Positions 48,525-59,678 of a stretch of 64,000 bases of DNA are shown here, piece after piece (within the stretch, counting starts at the first letter, position 1; every line of letters starts with the position of its first letter). The stretch comes from Pilaira anomala (taxonomy: Eukaryota; Mucoromycota; Mucoromycetes; Mucorales; Mucoraceae): assembly GCA_025716855.1 (NCBI GenBank), contig JAIXMQ010000030.1:1-64000 (forward strand). The letters are read 5' to 3'. Position numbers and translations under genes: made by a program. Below the pieces are notes generated by a model, which was not told where the DNA came from, did not search any database, and was given only the letters and a program-made list of their open reading frames with translations.

Positions 48525-51500
48525 TTAGTTAGTCTTATCAGCAGTGACTTTTCTGATAATAAATTTTTCGGCTTCAACAAAGATGATCAATAAAATAACA
48601 GCTACAATAGTGATAACCCAGCATTCCCATCCAACAGAAACGAGTTCTAACCAGTTGGAAATACCTATATAGAAAAATTAAATTTGCTTGTTAATTGCCT
48701 GTCTTAAATTACGCCAACTAAAATAATTAAATAGTACATACCAGGTGTATAAATACCAAGAATCATTAACCCGAATGAAGCAAAGAAAGCACCAACCATC
48801 CATCGATTACCAGTGATACCTGTCTTAAATAGAGAGAGGTGGACACTTCTGGCGTTGAATGAATGCACTAATTGTAAAGTAGTAAGAGTAGTAAATGTCT
48901 GTATATCATATGTTTAGTATATAAAGCTTTAGATATACAATTTTATAATTCATATATGTGTATTTACCATTGATCTTGAAAGCTGAATAGGTAACTTGAG
49001 AGCATATAGGTTAAAGACATATGAAGCCAAAGCTAAAATAGCGATTAGCATTGAATTTACAAATATAATCAGCCATGTTAGTTTAGTAATAACACCCATC
49101 TTAGGATCACGTGGATGTCTATCCATTAAATCCTTTTCATTTGGTTCAACACCCAGTGCCATAGCAGGTGGTATATCCGCTATAAAAAGTGAAAAAAGAT
49201 GTTAATAAGAGTAAAAAATAAAACTTGCATTCAAAATGAGTTATACCAATGATGTTTGCCCATAAAATCATCATAACAGTTAATGGTACTTCGATATTAG
49301 CAATAGTACAGATCAACATTAAAAAAATTTCGGCTCCGTTACAACTGAGTAGGTAAACAATAAACTTGAGAATATTATCAAATACGTGTCTACCTTCTTT
49401 GACAGCATCAACAATACTAGTGAAATTATCATTTACTAATACAATGTCAGCAGCTTGTTTTGTAATCTCTGTACCGGCTTGACCCATGGCAACACCAACA
49501 TCAGCACGCTTAATGGCAGGTGCGTCTAATTATAAATATCATTAATATCATGGGATCAATTTGTTTATAAGTATATATTTATACCATTGACACCATCACC
49601 AGTCATTGCAACTAATTCTCCTCGTTGTTGCAATGCACGCACAATCGACAACTTATTATCAGGACTGACACGGGCAAATACACTAGGGAACGGATCTAAC
49701 TCAATAATAGCATCATCAGACAACAGATCTAATTCACGACCAAGAATAGCACGACTCTAAAAAATAAAAAGGGGAAAAAAAACTTGATAAATAACTGATA
49801 CATATACCAAAAATAATAATACTAGTTTAGACTTACCATTCCTGGAACATCACCTTTAAAGATACCAAGTTGAGTAGCAATAGCAGTAGCAGTTTCTACG
49901 TGGTCGCCAGTAATCATCATAACATCAATACCAGCACGTTGACAAGTGGCAACAGCTTCTTTTACACCCTGCTTGGGAGGATCAATAAGACCTACTAAAC
50001 CAACAAAGATCATGCCAGATTCAACCAAGTTTGGATTTCTATTAGACGAGGACTCTTCTTCCTCTTCTTCAACAGCTTTGGTTTGTCCACCAGAAGGAAC
50101 ACTATCGGAAGGAATAATTTTATAAGCGAGACCAAGCACACGTAAACCTTGAGAGGCCATACGAACATTTTCATCATATACTTGAGTAGCAAAATCGTCT
50201 GTCATTTCCATTGCATCATCCATGATTGATACAATGTCTTTTTTCATGTAGTGGCTACACTTTCTCAAAAGCTCTTCAGGAGCACCCTTACAAGCGAAAA
50301 TCATTTTATCTGCATCAAGCAAATGATTTCCATTTTCAGCATAATATACCGAACTCATCAGTTTACGTTCACTATCAAATGCTTGTTCATAGACCTTTTT
50401 GAAACCCAAGTTTTTAGACCAGTAATCACGCCCTAAACCACCCTTTTGAGAAGCGACTATCAATGCAATTTCAGTAGGATCACCAATTGATTTATATTCA
50501 CCGGTTTCCTCGTCTTGTCGAATAGCAGAGTTATTACAAAGATTAGAAATCATAAAAGCGGAATAAAGTTGCTTGGTATAATCTTCGGGGTATTCTGTAT
50601 CGATAGGCTTAGGTCTCATGGCCTCATAATTGATCTCTTGTTGATCATTGATTGATGCGTTAGCTGTATGTCTGACATGAATCATACGTTTACGTAGCTC
50701 TCCATGTTCACGGATAATTTGACCATCGTTTGGGTTCATAGAAGTTGAGTCAGTGAACCTATACAAGGAGTTATCTGTTGTCCATAATTCGGATGTACCC
50801 ATTTTTCCTTCAGTCAAGGTACCAGTCTATTCAAACTGATGCATAAATATTTTGAATGTATTAGCATACATGTTTTTTTTTCTTACCTTATCAGAGCAAA
50901 TTACGGTTACACTACCTAATGATTCGACAGCAGGTAAAGTTCTCACGATACATTGGCTAATAATAAATTTAAGGTTAATGTTGTTTCATGTATATTGTAG
51001 AGGAGAGCATTATGCATGTACATACTTTGCTGCCATACGACGTACACCTAACGCCATAGTAACTGTTGTAACAGCTACCAAACCTTCAGGAATAACGGAC
51101 ACAGCCAAACTGACGAAAATAAAAAGATAATAAGTAACATATTAAATAAAGACAAATCAAAATCTTCTAACCTTAAACCAATATTCACCATTTCACGAGC
51201 ATCTTTTTTCCAAATAACACCAATAACGACAACCAAAGCACATAATAAAATAGCAAGAATAACCAAATAAATACCGAGTTTTGACAATTTTCTTTGGATT
51301 GGTGTCTTAACTTTACGTTTAGAACTAGATTGAATAGCCGTACTAATTTTACCAATCTATTTGTTTTGTTTGTTATTAAATATATATTGTACAGAAAGCA
51401 TTTGCTCTAAGGCTTACCTCAGTTTGAAGACCTGTCCTCACAACAATACCCTTCGCCCTACCGCGAGCAATGGTAGTAGACATGAATACATTGCCTTTGC

Positions 51501-52938
51501 AGTCGCCAATAGGAATTTTTCGGGTCTAAAGTACGATAAAAAAAAATCAATAAAATTGTTTTTAGACTATCAAAATAAGACTAAATGTATACATACTTTA
51601 GATTTAATTGCATGAATATTTTTCTGGGCAGGAACACTTTCACCAGTAAGAATGCCTTCCACTACACCAAGTTGAGAGACTTCTATTAATCGAATATCAG
51701 CAGGAACAGCTTCGCCCTCTTCTAATACAACGAGATCCCCAGGAACGAGGTCACCAGATTCAATATATTTTTGTTGTCCATCACGAATGACAACTGCTTG
51801 AGGTACAGATAAATTCATAAGAGCGTTCAAAGTTTTACTTGCTTTCCATTCTTGACTAAAACCAATTATAGTATTCAAGACAACAACTACTAGCAGTACA
51901 ATCATACTGTTGAACTCTTTTTCTGCGGCTTGAACGATGGCAGCAGCAATAAGAATCAATACCATAAAATCAGTTAATTGTTCCCAAATCATTTTAAGCG
52001 GATTGGGACGTGGTGGGGCTGGTAAATCATTGGAACCATAATGCTCTCTCAAAGCCGGAATAACTTCTTCAGATAACCCACGTTCTCTATCAGTCTTTGA
52101 GAACATTCCAAGTAATTTATCAACAGATCTATCAAAGTAGAGAGCTTGTGGTGGGGGCAATAAAGCAACTCCAAGTACTTCAGGTGGGCGAGGCATTTTG
52201 GATTTTTCTTCATCGCTTACTTCAGTAAATAAAGAAGATTTCATTAAGCGTTCCATATCACCTTGCTCACTTTCTTTGATTAAATCATGCCAATCGCCAA
52301 ACTGATTCGGAAAGAAACGAGTCAAGAGTAAGACCATAGCTATTGCACCACGCTTTTGCTCCTTGGTAGAAGAGTTAGGTTGACATCGATAGTGAATTTT
52401 CAGTTGACGACGTAAATCAGAAACGTCCAATTCACTCACAACTGCTCGGAATTCACTTACTAAAATAGAAAATCAATATTGGTGATTTGGTTTAAATTTT
52501 ATATTTATAGTATATACCTTCTTCAAGAAAATCGCCGAATAAGAAAAAGGCCATATCAGCTGCAGCCGTTGTTTTCTTTTTCAAAAGGTGACCTTCTGTG
52601 TGCCCCATATTAAGAAACAATCCTTCAGATAATCGTTTCATAAGGGATTTATCAAGGCTAGGTTGACCCCCATTCTTAATTCGGAAGTCCATCACGTACC
52701 GAAGACCTTCTAGTACTTCTTCAAGTGAAATAGACTTATTATCTTGAACATTAAAAAGATCATTGACTGATAGGAAAAATAAAGTTTGTAAATACATTTA
52801 ATTGTACGCAAAAAGAGCATATACACAAACATTACCATAGACTTCAATTTGTTGCTCAATTGAAAGTTTACCGTCATTGACAGAGAAAATATCAACTACA
52901 GCATGTTGTATAGGCTCTATAGGTGGTTTCAAGGACAT
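48525..52938 (-). CDS. P-type II cation ATPase with EF-hand-like N-terminal extension
   Basis: Large cation pump of the P2 class, roughly 1,200-1,270 aa in about eleven exons. Residues about 12-60 have two EF-hand-like stretches ([20 protein letters not shown] and [18 protein letters not shown]). A cytosolic region precedes the cation_ATPase_N start ([18 protein letters not shown]). Pump motifs are [10 protein letters not shown] (actuator), M4 [18 protein letters not shown], phosphorylation site [26 protein letters not shown] (nucleotide domain), [39 protein letters not shown] (hinge) and M6 [21 protein letters not shown]4 PEGL and M6 D-x-x-P agree with Ca2+ or mixed Ca/Na pumps (PMR1-, ENA- or PacL-like). 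M4 lacks the next Pro of SERCA/PMR1 PEGLP. The specific ion is not determinable. Confidence 0.86.
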
Positions 52939-53229
52939 AAATTGGATAAATAAAGATAAAAGTTTTTTTTTTTTAGGAAAAGAAAAAACTGATAAAAGAT
53001 TTGCAACAATAAAAAAAGGTTAATTTATAGACGCAGAAAAACAAACAAATAGTATGTGTAACATCACGTTACGAAATGATTTGGTAGAGAATGTTCTGAC
53101 GTACATGATGGTCTAGAGTGTGGGTTTTGAAGTTAATGGAAAAACGGGATTCTTTTGTTTTGGTTAAATTTGAGTGGTACAACCGGCATGGAACAGAATG
53201 ACGATTTTCTCTGTGATCTCTTGGCAGTA

Positions 53230-53492
53230 CAGTCAAACCTATATGGAAATTGGCATTTTCACAAAAATAATTGTCACCTTCATAAAAATGATTGGCCGAA
53301 AGGCAAAAATAATTGGCGGGAATTGCAAAATAAAAGGCACAAGCTCAATTCTTTTTGTCTTTTTGGGCAAGAATATTTGTCCATGCCAAGTATCACAAAG
53401 CTTATCCAAACATATGTCCTATTATAGAATTTTTTAAATCTAGTAGAAATTCTTGGCAAGCAGTAAAGTACAGAGGATCCACACCCAAAGTT
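53230..53492 (+). repeat. left outer terminus of the palindromic element
   Basis: Alignable in inverse with 59370-59676 but with indels and substitutions. It holds about 40 bp (CACCTTCATAAAAATGATTG region) that the right end lacks, and lacks about 85-90 bp that the right end has. Confidence 0.75.
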
Positions 53493-53581
53493 CGTTTTTG
53501 TAAACTGCCCAAATTCGCTTTTGCATTAGTCAACGTTCGCTTTTGCATCACTCAATGTTAGACACATAAATATTTTTTAAA

Positions 53582-53890
53582 TCAGAGGGGTTCTTTATTG
53601 AGGTATGTCTGGAAATTGTTAACAGAGTGTTGAGTAATATTAGGGGTCTTTCTGCTAATGCTTTCACCAACTTCACTAATTCTAGTTTTTGAATCTTCTG
53701 TTTCTCGAAAAACACTTCGTTCCATTGAATTCTTTATGACCAACCATAAATTTTCAATTGGGTTGAGTTCAGGAGAATACGGAGGGAAAGATATAGCTCT
53801 ATAGTCTCTCAACTCGATTAAACTCGTGATACTCTGGGAGGCATGAATTGGTCCATTATCCTTGATGTATAAATTATGAAAAGAAAAACA
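53582..53890 (-). pseudogene. C-terminal transposase remnant (DD34E), left arm
   Basis: Frame YIKDNGPIHASQSITSLIEL, RDYRAISFPPYSPELNPIEN, LWLVIKNSME, ending FQTYLNKEPL-stop. DN and the following Glu are 34 residues apart, as in Tc1/mariner enzymes. The N-terminal two thirds, with the DNA-binding domain and the first Asp, are missing. It reads outward to the left end. There is no ATG, so it is not expressed as a functional transposase. Confidence 0.8.
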
Positions 53891-54277
53891 ACAGCAGTTT
53901 ACAAAAACGAATTTCAGTTCTTTGGAAAGCGAACTTTATCAATAAAAGTTAAATTACAGTAGTTCCTTAATGCTTAAGAACGGCCTTGTCGGCTTTGCGC
54001 TAAAAGTAGTCTGAAGATTTATTCAAGATGAAAAGAAAACAGTTATTTATGAGATCCCAACTAGTTCAGAGAAGATATATTAAATAGTAACGTCGGACTG
54101 CCAGGCGTTACAACGATTTTTAAGTTACGGATATAGCATGAAGGAAACGGCTTTGCTTGATTTAGCTTGCATAACTAGCCACAATGGAATTGCCATGGAA
54201 AATAACAAACAGAAAAACGACGAGTGAAGCAAATAAAATAACCGTTAATACGCTGACAAACAGTACACCATGTTGCT

Positions 54278-54822
54278 CATCAGTCAAATGCGAATAAAAG
54301 AACCAAGGGCTTCTGTGCTCACCTTGTACCAAACAAAACGGCTTCCGCTTGGTAAAGCTTACGGCTCTCGATTTGTAGGATTTTTTTCATTCAAAAAACG
54401 AGTCGATAAAACACAGAAAAATGATGAGTAAACCAAGAAAATAAAAGTTAGTTAGCTGGCAAATACCTTTTATAAAACCACGCTGAATTCCTCATCAGTC
54501 AAATGCGAATAAAAGAACCAAGGGCTTCTGTGCTCACCTTGTACCAGACAAAACGGCTTCCGCTTGGTAAAGCTTACGGCTCTCGATTTGTAGGATTTCT
54601 TTTATTCTCAAAACAAGACGCTAAAACACAGAAAAATGATGAGTAAACCAAGAAAATAAAAGTTAGTTAGCTGGCAAATACCTTTTATAAAACCACGCTG
54701 AATTCCTCATCAGTCAAATGCGAATAAAAGAACCAAGGGCTTCTGTGCTCACCTTGTACCAGACAAAACGGCTTCCGCTTGGTAAAGCTTACGGCTCTCG
54801 ATTTGTAGGATTTCTTTTATTT
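54278..54822. repeat. 215-bp tandem repeat, left arm
   Basis: CATCAGTCAAATGCGAATAA recurs at 54278, 54493 and 54708 (period 215), each followed by a conserved block GCTTCTGTGCTCACCTTGTA and by CTTACGGCTCTCGATTTGTA. The third copy is partial. No coding. Confidence 0.9.
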
Positions 54823-54983
54823 GCAAGAGAAAAAAGAAAACAAAAAAAAATTTCTTGGGAATATGACGCGTATTGTATACGTTTTGAGGTGTGACTAGAG
54901 TCTGGGTTTAGACATGATAGCACATTCAAGTAAGACGCGAGTTTTTTTTTTTTCTTTTTTTTTGACAATCCCTTATTACGCTT

Positions 54984-56197
54984 ATGTCTCAAATATCAGA
55001 AGGTAACTCTATCGGAATGATCAAATAAATTGCTCACTTATTCCCTTGTTAAGAATTAGAGAAGTTTTTCAAAACTTCGAAAAAAAAAGGCTTGAATATA
55101 TTTGTTGACAAAAACATTTCTTTGATCAAACAGTTTATGAAACAATTCGATAATGCTGCCGTCAGTAAAAAGAATTTGCTTACAAAATTCAGAAATGAGT
55201 ACAAAAAAACCTTTCCCGAAGCAAAAAGATGTCCCTCCATGATTCTAGATTTCGACACATTATGGTTTCAGGCACAAGCTGACAAGGCCTTAGAAATTGA
55301 GAAAAACAAACTTTCTATACCTATGTTACAATCAACCACTGATTTATTGACGGAAAGGATGAACACGCAGGATATTAACAGCAATAGTAGCAACAATCAT
55401 AGCAACAATATTGATAGTTCAGAGTCCAGTGATAGCGAGGAAGAACCGTTTACTATAAACGAAGAAGCCTTTTCAAGTCGTATTAGTTTAAATGAAGAGA
55501 CGCCTTCATGTCTTCAAGAATTCCGAAAATTTCAATATAAATCATTTTCAAAAGCAAAAACATATGGATTGTTTGTTAATAGCAATATGTTTGAAATACT
55601 GTAAGTAAAAAAGTTTTGATTCAATGTAACATAGTTAATGACGCACTGTTTCGCCCACAGCTCACTTCAAAATGTTGTTTTGTTAAAAAAAAACCACACG
55701 TATGAACAAATAGACATGGAGGAATTTCACAAAAATATGCTTGACAATTACATTTCTGATGCAAAACTTGAAAGACATATTTTCAAAGATGTTACAGAAT
55801 TATTTGGTGTAAGATACAATAGTCTTAATTCATAATTATTGCTCACACTTTTTGTTTAGAGCTTTAACGTCGAAAAGGATGAAAGGGATTCGATTAAGTT
55901 GGTACTGTTTGATATTTATAAGAGAGCCTCCAAACAAGATAGGAGACTTGTAGATGTTCTTGTTAATTTGTAAGATGCATAAACATATAATATGCAGTGC
56001 GTTTTGATTTATATAACTTTAATTGTTTAGGTTGAATATTCTTCCTACCGAAAGTTTGTTGGAACATAAGGTGGAGGAGACAGAGTTAATTAATGGGTAT
56101 TTGCAACCTATTCTATCGCCACTTTTTCACAAGCCAGAAAAATCGCAGTTATTCTTATGGTAAAAGGAACTCTGAAACAATTTATTAGGCAGTATAT
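54984..56197 (+). pseudogene. truncated mirror copy of the nuclease-like gene (left arm)
   Basis: Same start (MSQISE, then ELEKFFKTSKKKG) and same first five exons as the right-arm gene: 54984-55002, 55054-55600, 55661-55808, 55860-55969 and 56031-56159. The copy loses its remaining exons where the arm ends in the spacer. It reads up to the codons for SQLFLW and then meets no further coding exon. It therefore lacks the putative catalytic motifs. Confidence 0.75.
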
Positions 56198-57878
56198 CGT
56201 AGAATTGCTGGAGCATTCTTAACTTATTCAATTGCATACAGAACGGAGACAATTCGTGAAGTGAAGCGGGGCATTGAACTTTCATCAGCTCAAACATGAC
56301 GCTGGCACCACTCGCATGTTGAGTAAAGCCGTATGCTGTTATGTTTAATCCTAGATTTGAGACAGAAATATGTAAGTTCAAAACATGGTGCAAGCTGTTT
56401 AGTTACTTTACCTATAGCTTGTAACACTAGAATGCATTCAGCATTATATTCATCATATCCACTACTTGCAAATAAAGCCAGTCTCAACAAATCACCGTGT
56501 GTTTGGTGAGCATTATTCTTTTGGTAATCCGCCTTAACCTCCGCAAAACCTGTATATTGGCTGATTCGTCTTTTTTCGATCAATACACATCCACCATCTG
56601 GTCTCTTATCATAGCTTTTAAGATCAGTTTTTGTGTTTAACCTATTAAATGAATAAAGAATTAAATATACTGCCTAATAAATTGTTTCAGAGTTCCTTTT
56701 ACCATAAGAATAACTGCGATTTTTCTGGCTTGTGAAAAAGTGGCGATAGAATAGGTTGCAAATACCCATTAATTAACTCTGTCTCCTCCACCTTATGTTC
56801 CAACAAACTTTCGGTAGGAAGAATATTCAACCTAAACAATTAAAGTTATATAAATCAAAACGCACTGCATATTATATGTTTATGCATCTTACAAATTAAC
56901 AAGAACATCTACAAGTCTCCTATCTTGTTTGGAGGCTCTCTTATAAATATCAAACAGTACCAACTTAATCGAATCCCTTTCATCCTTTTCGACGTTAAAG
57001 CTCTAAACAAAAAGTGTGAGCAATAATTATGAATTAAGACTATTGTATCTTACACCAAATAATTCTGTAACATCTTTGAAAATATGTCTTTCAAGTTTTG
57101 CATCAGAAATGTAATTGTCAAGCATATTTTTGTGAAATTCCTCCATGTCTATTTGTTCATACGTGTGGTTTTTTTTTAACAAAACAACATTTTGAAGTGA
57201 GCTGTGGGCGAAACAGTGCGTCATTAACTATGTTACATTGAATCAAAACTTTTTTACTTACAGTATTTCAAACATATTGCTATTAACAAACAATCCATAT
57301 GTTTTTGCTTTTGAAAATGATTTATATTGAAATTTTCGGAATTCTTGAAGACATGAAGGCGTCTCTTCATTTAAACTAATACGACTTGAAAAGGCTTCTT
57401 CGTTTATAGTAAACGGTTCTTCCTCGCTATCACTGGACTCTGAACTATCAATATTGTTGCTATGATTGTTGCTACTATTGCTGTTAATATCCTGCGTGTT
57501 CATCCTTTCCGTCAATAAATCAGTGGTTGATTGTAACATAGGTATAGAAAGTTTGTTTTTCTCAATTTCTAAGGCCTTGTCAGCTTGTGCCTGAAACCAT
57601 AATGTGTCGAAATCTAGAATCATGGAGGGACATCTTTTTGCTTCGGGAAAGGTTTTTTTGTACTCATTTCTGAATTTTGTAAGCAAATTCTTTTTACTGA
57701 CGGCAGCATTATCGAATTGTTTCATAAACTGTTTGATCAAAGAAATGTTTTTGTCAACAAATATATTCAAGCCTTTTTTTTTCGAAGTTTTGAAAAACTT
57801 CTCTAATTCTTAACAAGGGAATAAGTGAGCAATTTATTTGATCATTCCGATAGAGTTACCTTCTGATATTTGAGACAT
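56127..57878 (-). CDS. putative PD-(D/E)XK nuclease-like protein, intact copy spanning the palindrome centre
   Basis: Seven exons join in frame with GT-AG borders: 57878-57860, 57808-57262, 57201-57054, 57002-56893, 56831-56703, 56641-56412 and 56350-56127 (468 aa). The N-terminal half is helical and charged with a Ser/Asn/Glu-rich linker (SESSDSEEEPFTINEE). Near the spacer it reads KRPDGGCVLIEKRRISQY, TGFAEVKADYQKNNAHQTHG, DLLRLALFASS. PDG and E-V-K with the right spacing look like a PD-(D/E)XK nuclease core, and the D-x(n)-E-x-K set is complete. The last about 22 residues and the stop come from antisense DNA of the left arm, so this C-terminus is probably not the ancestral one. The function is inferred from the motif only. 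Confidence 0.68.
56198..56664. other. 467-bp unique spacer of the palindrome
   Basis: Holds exons 6-7 of the right-arm gene with the putative catalytic PDG/EVK motif, and its intron 6. In a folded single strand this would be the loop of the hairpin. Confidence 0.8.
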
Positions 57879-58039
57879 AAGCGTAATAAGGGATTGTCAA
57901 AAAAAAAGAAAAAAAAAAAACTCGCGTCTTACTTGAATGTGCTATCATGTCTAAACCCAGACTCTAGTCACACCTCAAAACGTATACAATACGCGTCATA
58001 TTCCCAAGAAATTTTTTTTTGTTTTCTTTTTTCTCTTGC

Positions 58040-58584
58040 AAATAAAAGAAATCCTACAAATCGAGAGCCGTAAGCTTTACCAAGCGGAAGCCGTTTTGTC
58101 TGGTACAAGGTGAGCACAGAAGCCCTTGGTTCTTTTATTCGCATTTGACTGATGAGGAATTCAGCGTGGTTTTATAAAAGGTATTTGCCAGCTAACTAAC
58201 TTTTATTTTCTTGGTTTACTCATCATTTTTCTGTGTTTTAGCGTCTTGTTTTGAGAATAAAAGAAATCCTACAAATCGAGAGCCGTAAGCTTTACCAAGC
58301 GGAAGCCGTTTTGTCTGGTACAAGGTGAGCACAGAAGCCCTTGGTTCTTTTATTCGCATTTGACTGATGAGGAATTCAGCGTGGTTTTATAAAAGGTATT
58401 TGCCAGCTAACTAACTTTTATTTTCTTGGTTTACTCATCATTTTTCTGTGTTTTATCGACTCGTTTTTTGAATGAAAAAAATCCTACAAATCGAGAGCCG
58501 TAAGCTTTACCAAGCGGAAGCCGTTTTGTTTGGTACAAGGTGAGCACAGAAGCCCTTGGTTCTTTTATTCGCATTTGACTGATG
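58040..58584. repeat. 215-bp tandem repeat, right arm
   Basis: Mirror of the left-arm tandem repeat, again three units with the third partial. Confidence 0.9.
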
Positions 58585-58971
58585 AGCAACATGGTGTACT
58601 GTTTGTCAGCGTATTAACGGTTATTTTATTTGCTTCACTCGTCGTTTTTCTGTTTGTTATTTTCCATGGCAATTCCATTGTGGCTAGTTATGCAAGCTAA
58701 ATCAAGCAAAGCCGTTTCCTTCATGCTATATCCGTAACTTAAAAATCGTTGTAACGCCTGGCAGTCCGACGTTACTATTTAATATATCTTCTCTGAACTA
58801 GTTGGGATCTCATAAATAACTGTTTTCTTTTCATCTTGAATAAATCTTCAGACTACTTTTAGCGCAAAGCCGACAAGGCCGTTCTTAAGCATTAAGGAAC
58901 TACTGTAATTTAACTTTTATTGATAAAGTTCGCTTTCCAAAGAACTGAAATTCGTTTTTGTAAACTGCTGT

Positions 58972-59280
58972 TGTTTTTCTTTTCATAATTTATACATCAA
59001 GGATAATGGACCAATTCATGCCTCCCAGAGTATCACGAGTTTAATCGAGTTGAGAGACTATAGAGCTATATCTTTCCCTCCGTATTCTCCTGAACTCAAC
59101 CCAATTGAAAATTTATGGTTGGTCATAAAGAATTCAATGGAACGAAGTGTTTTTCGAGAAACAGAAGATTCAAAAACTAGAATTAGTGAAGTTGGTGAAA
59201 GCATTAGCAGAAAGACCCCTAATATTACTCAACACTCTGTTAACAATTTCCAGACATACCTCAATAAAGAACCCCTCTGA
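58972..59280 (+). pseudogene. C-terminal transposase remnant (DD34E), right arm
   Basis: Mirror copy of the left-arm remnant, identical in every open frame compared. It reads outward to the right end, so both ends of the element have the same 3' transposase piece. Confidence 0.8.
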
Positions 59281-59369
59281 TTTAAAAAATATTTATGTGT
59301 CTAACATTGAGTGATGCAAAAGCGAACGTTGACTAATGCAAAAGCGAATTTGGGCAGTTTACAAAAACG

Positions 59370-59676
59370 GACTTCAGCCAATCAAAAGCGAACTTTGGGC
59401 CATAAAAAAAATGTATTTCAGTCGAAGACAAAAGCGAATTCAGTTCTTTGGAAAGCGAACTTTGGGTGTGGAGCCTCTGTACTTTACTGCTTCCCGAGAA
59501 TTTCTACTAGATCTAAAAAATTCTATAATAGGACATATATTTGGATAAGCTTTGTGATACTTGGCATGGACAAATATTCTTGGCCAAAAAGACAAAAAGA
59601 ATTGAGCTTGTGCCTTTTATTTTGCAATTCCCGCCAATTATTTTTGTGAAAACGCCAATTTCCATAGGTTTGACTG
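59370..59676 (-). repeat. right outer terminus of the palindromic element
   Basis: Right counterpart, containing additional copies of an AAAGCGAA motif (three between about 59389 and 59460, on top of two in the arm just inside). These are candidate transposase-binding sites. Confidence 0.75.
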
Positions 59677-59678
59677 TA

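Larger units (their letters stand above)
53493..56197 (+). repeat. left 2705-bp arm
   Basis: Mirror copy of 56665-59369. Several stretches compared base by base agree, and every open frame has an identical mirrored partner with no coordinate shift. Confidence 0.85.
56665..59369 (-). repeat. right 2705-bp arm
   Basis: Mirror copy of 53493-56197. The borders are where the two arms stop pairing (left c at 56198 against right a at 56664; outer border after ACAAAAACG). Confidence 0.85.
53230..59676. mobile_element. 6.4-kb palindromic mobile element with TA-flanked CAGTCAAACC ends
   Basis: Both ends read inward CAGTCAAACCTATATGG (left) and CAGTCAAACCTATGGAAATT (right) and are flanked by TA (53228-53229; 59677-59678), as for Tc1/mariner/pogo insertions. 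Between short outer parts that differ by indels lie two 2705-bp arms in mirror symmetry (53493-56197 and 56665-59369; left plus right coordinate is always 112862). They enclose a 467-bp unique spacer. The arms carry a nuclease-like gene, outward-facing transposase remnants and 215-bp tandem repeats. The left gene copy is truncated; the right copy is intact across the spacer. An assembly artefact must be excluded. Confidence 0.85.

Noticed and set aside
53155..53561. Frames in the left terminus of the palindromic element
   Set aside because: Terminal repeat DNA; the same region in the right terminus gives different peptides because of indels.
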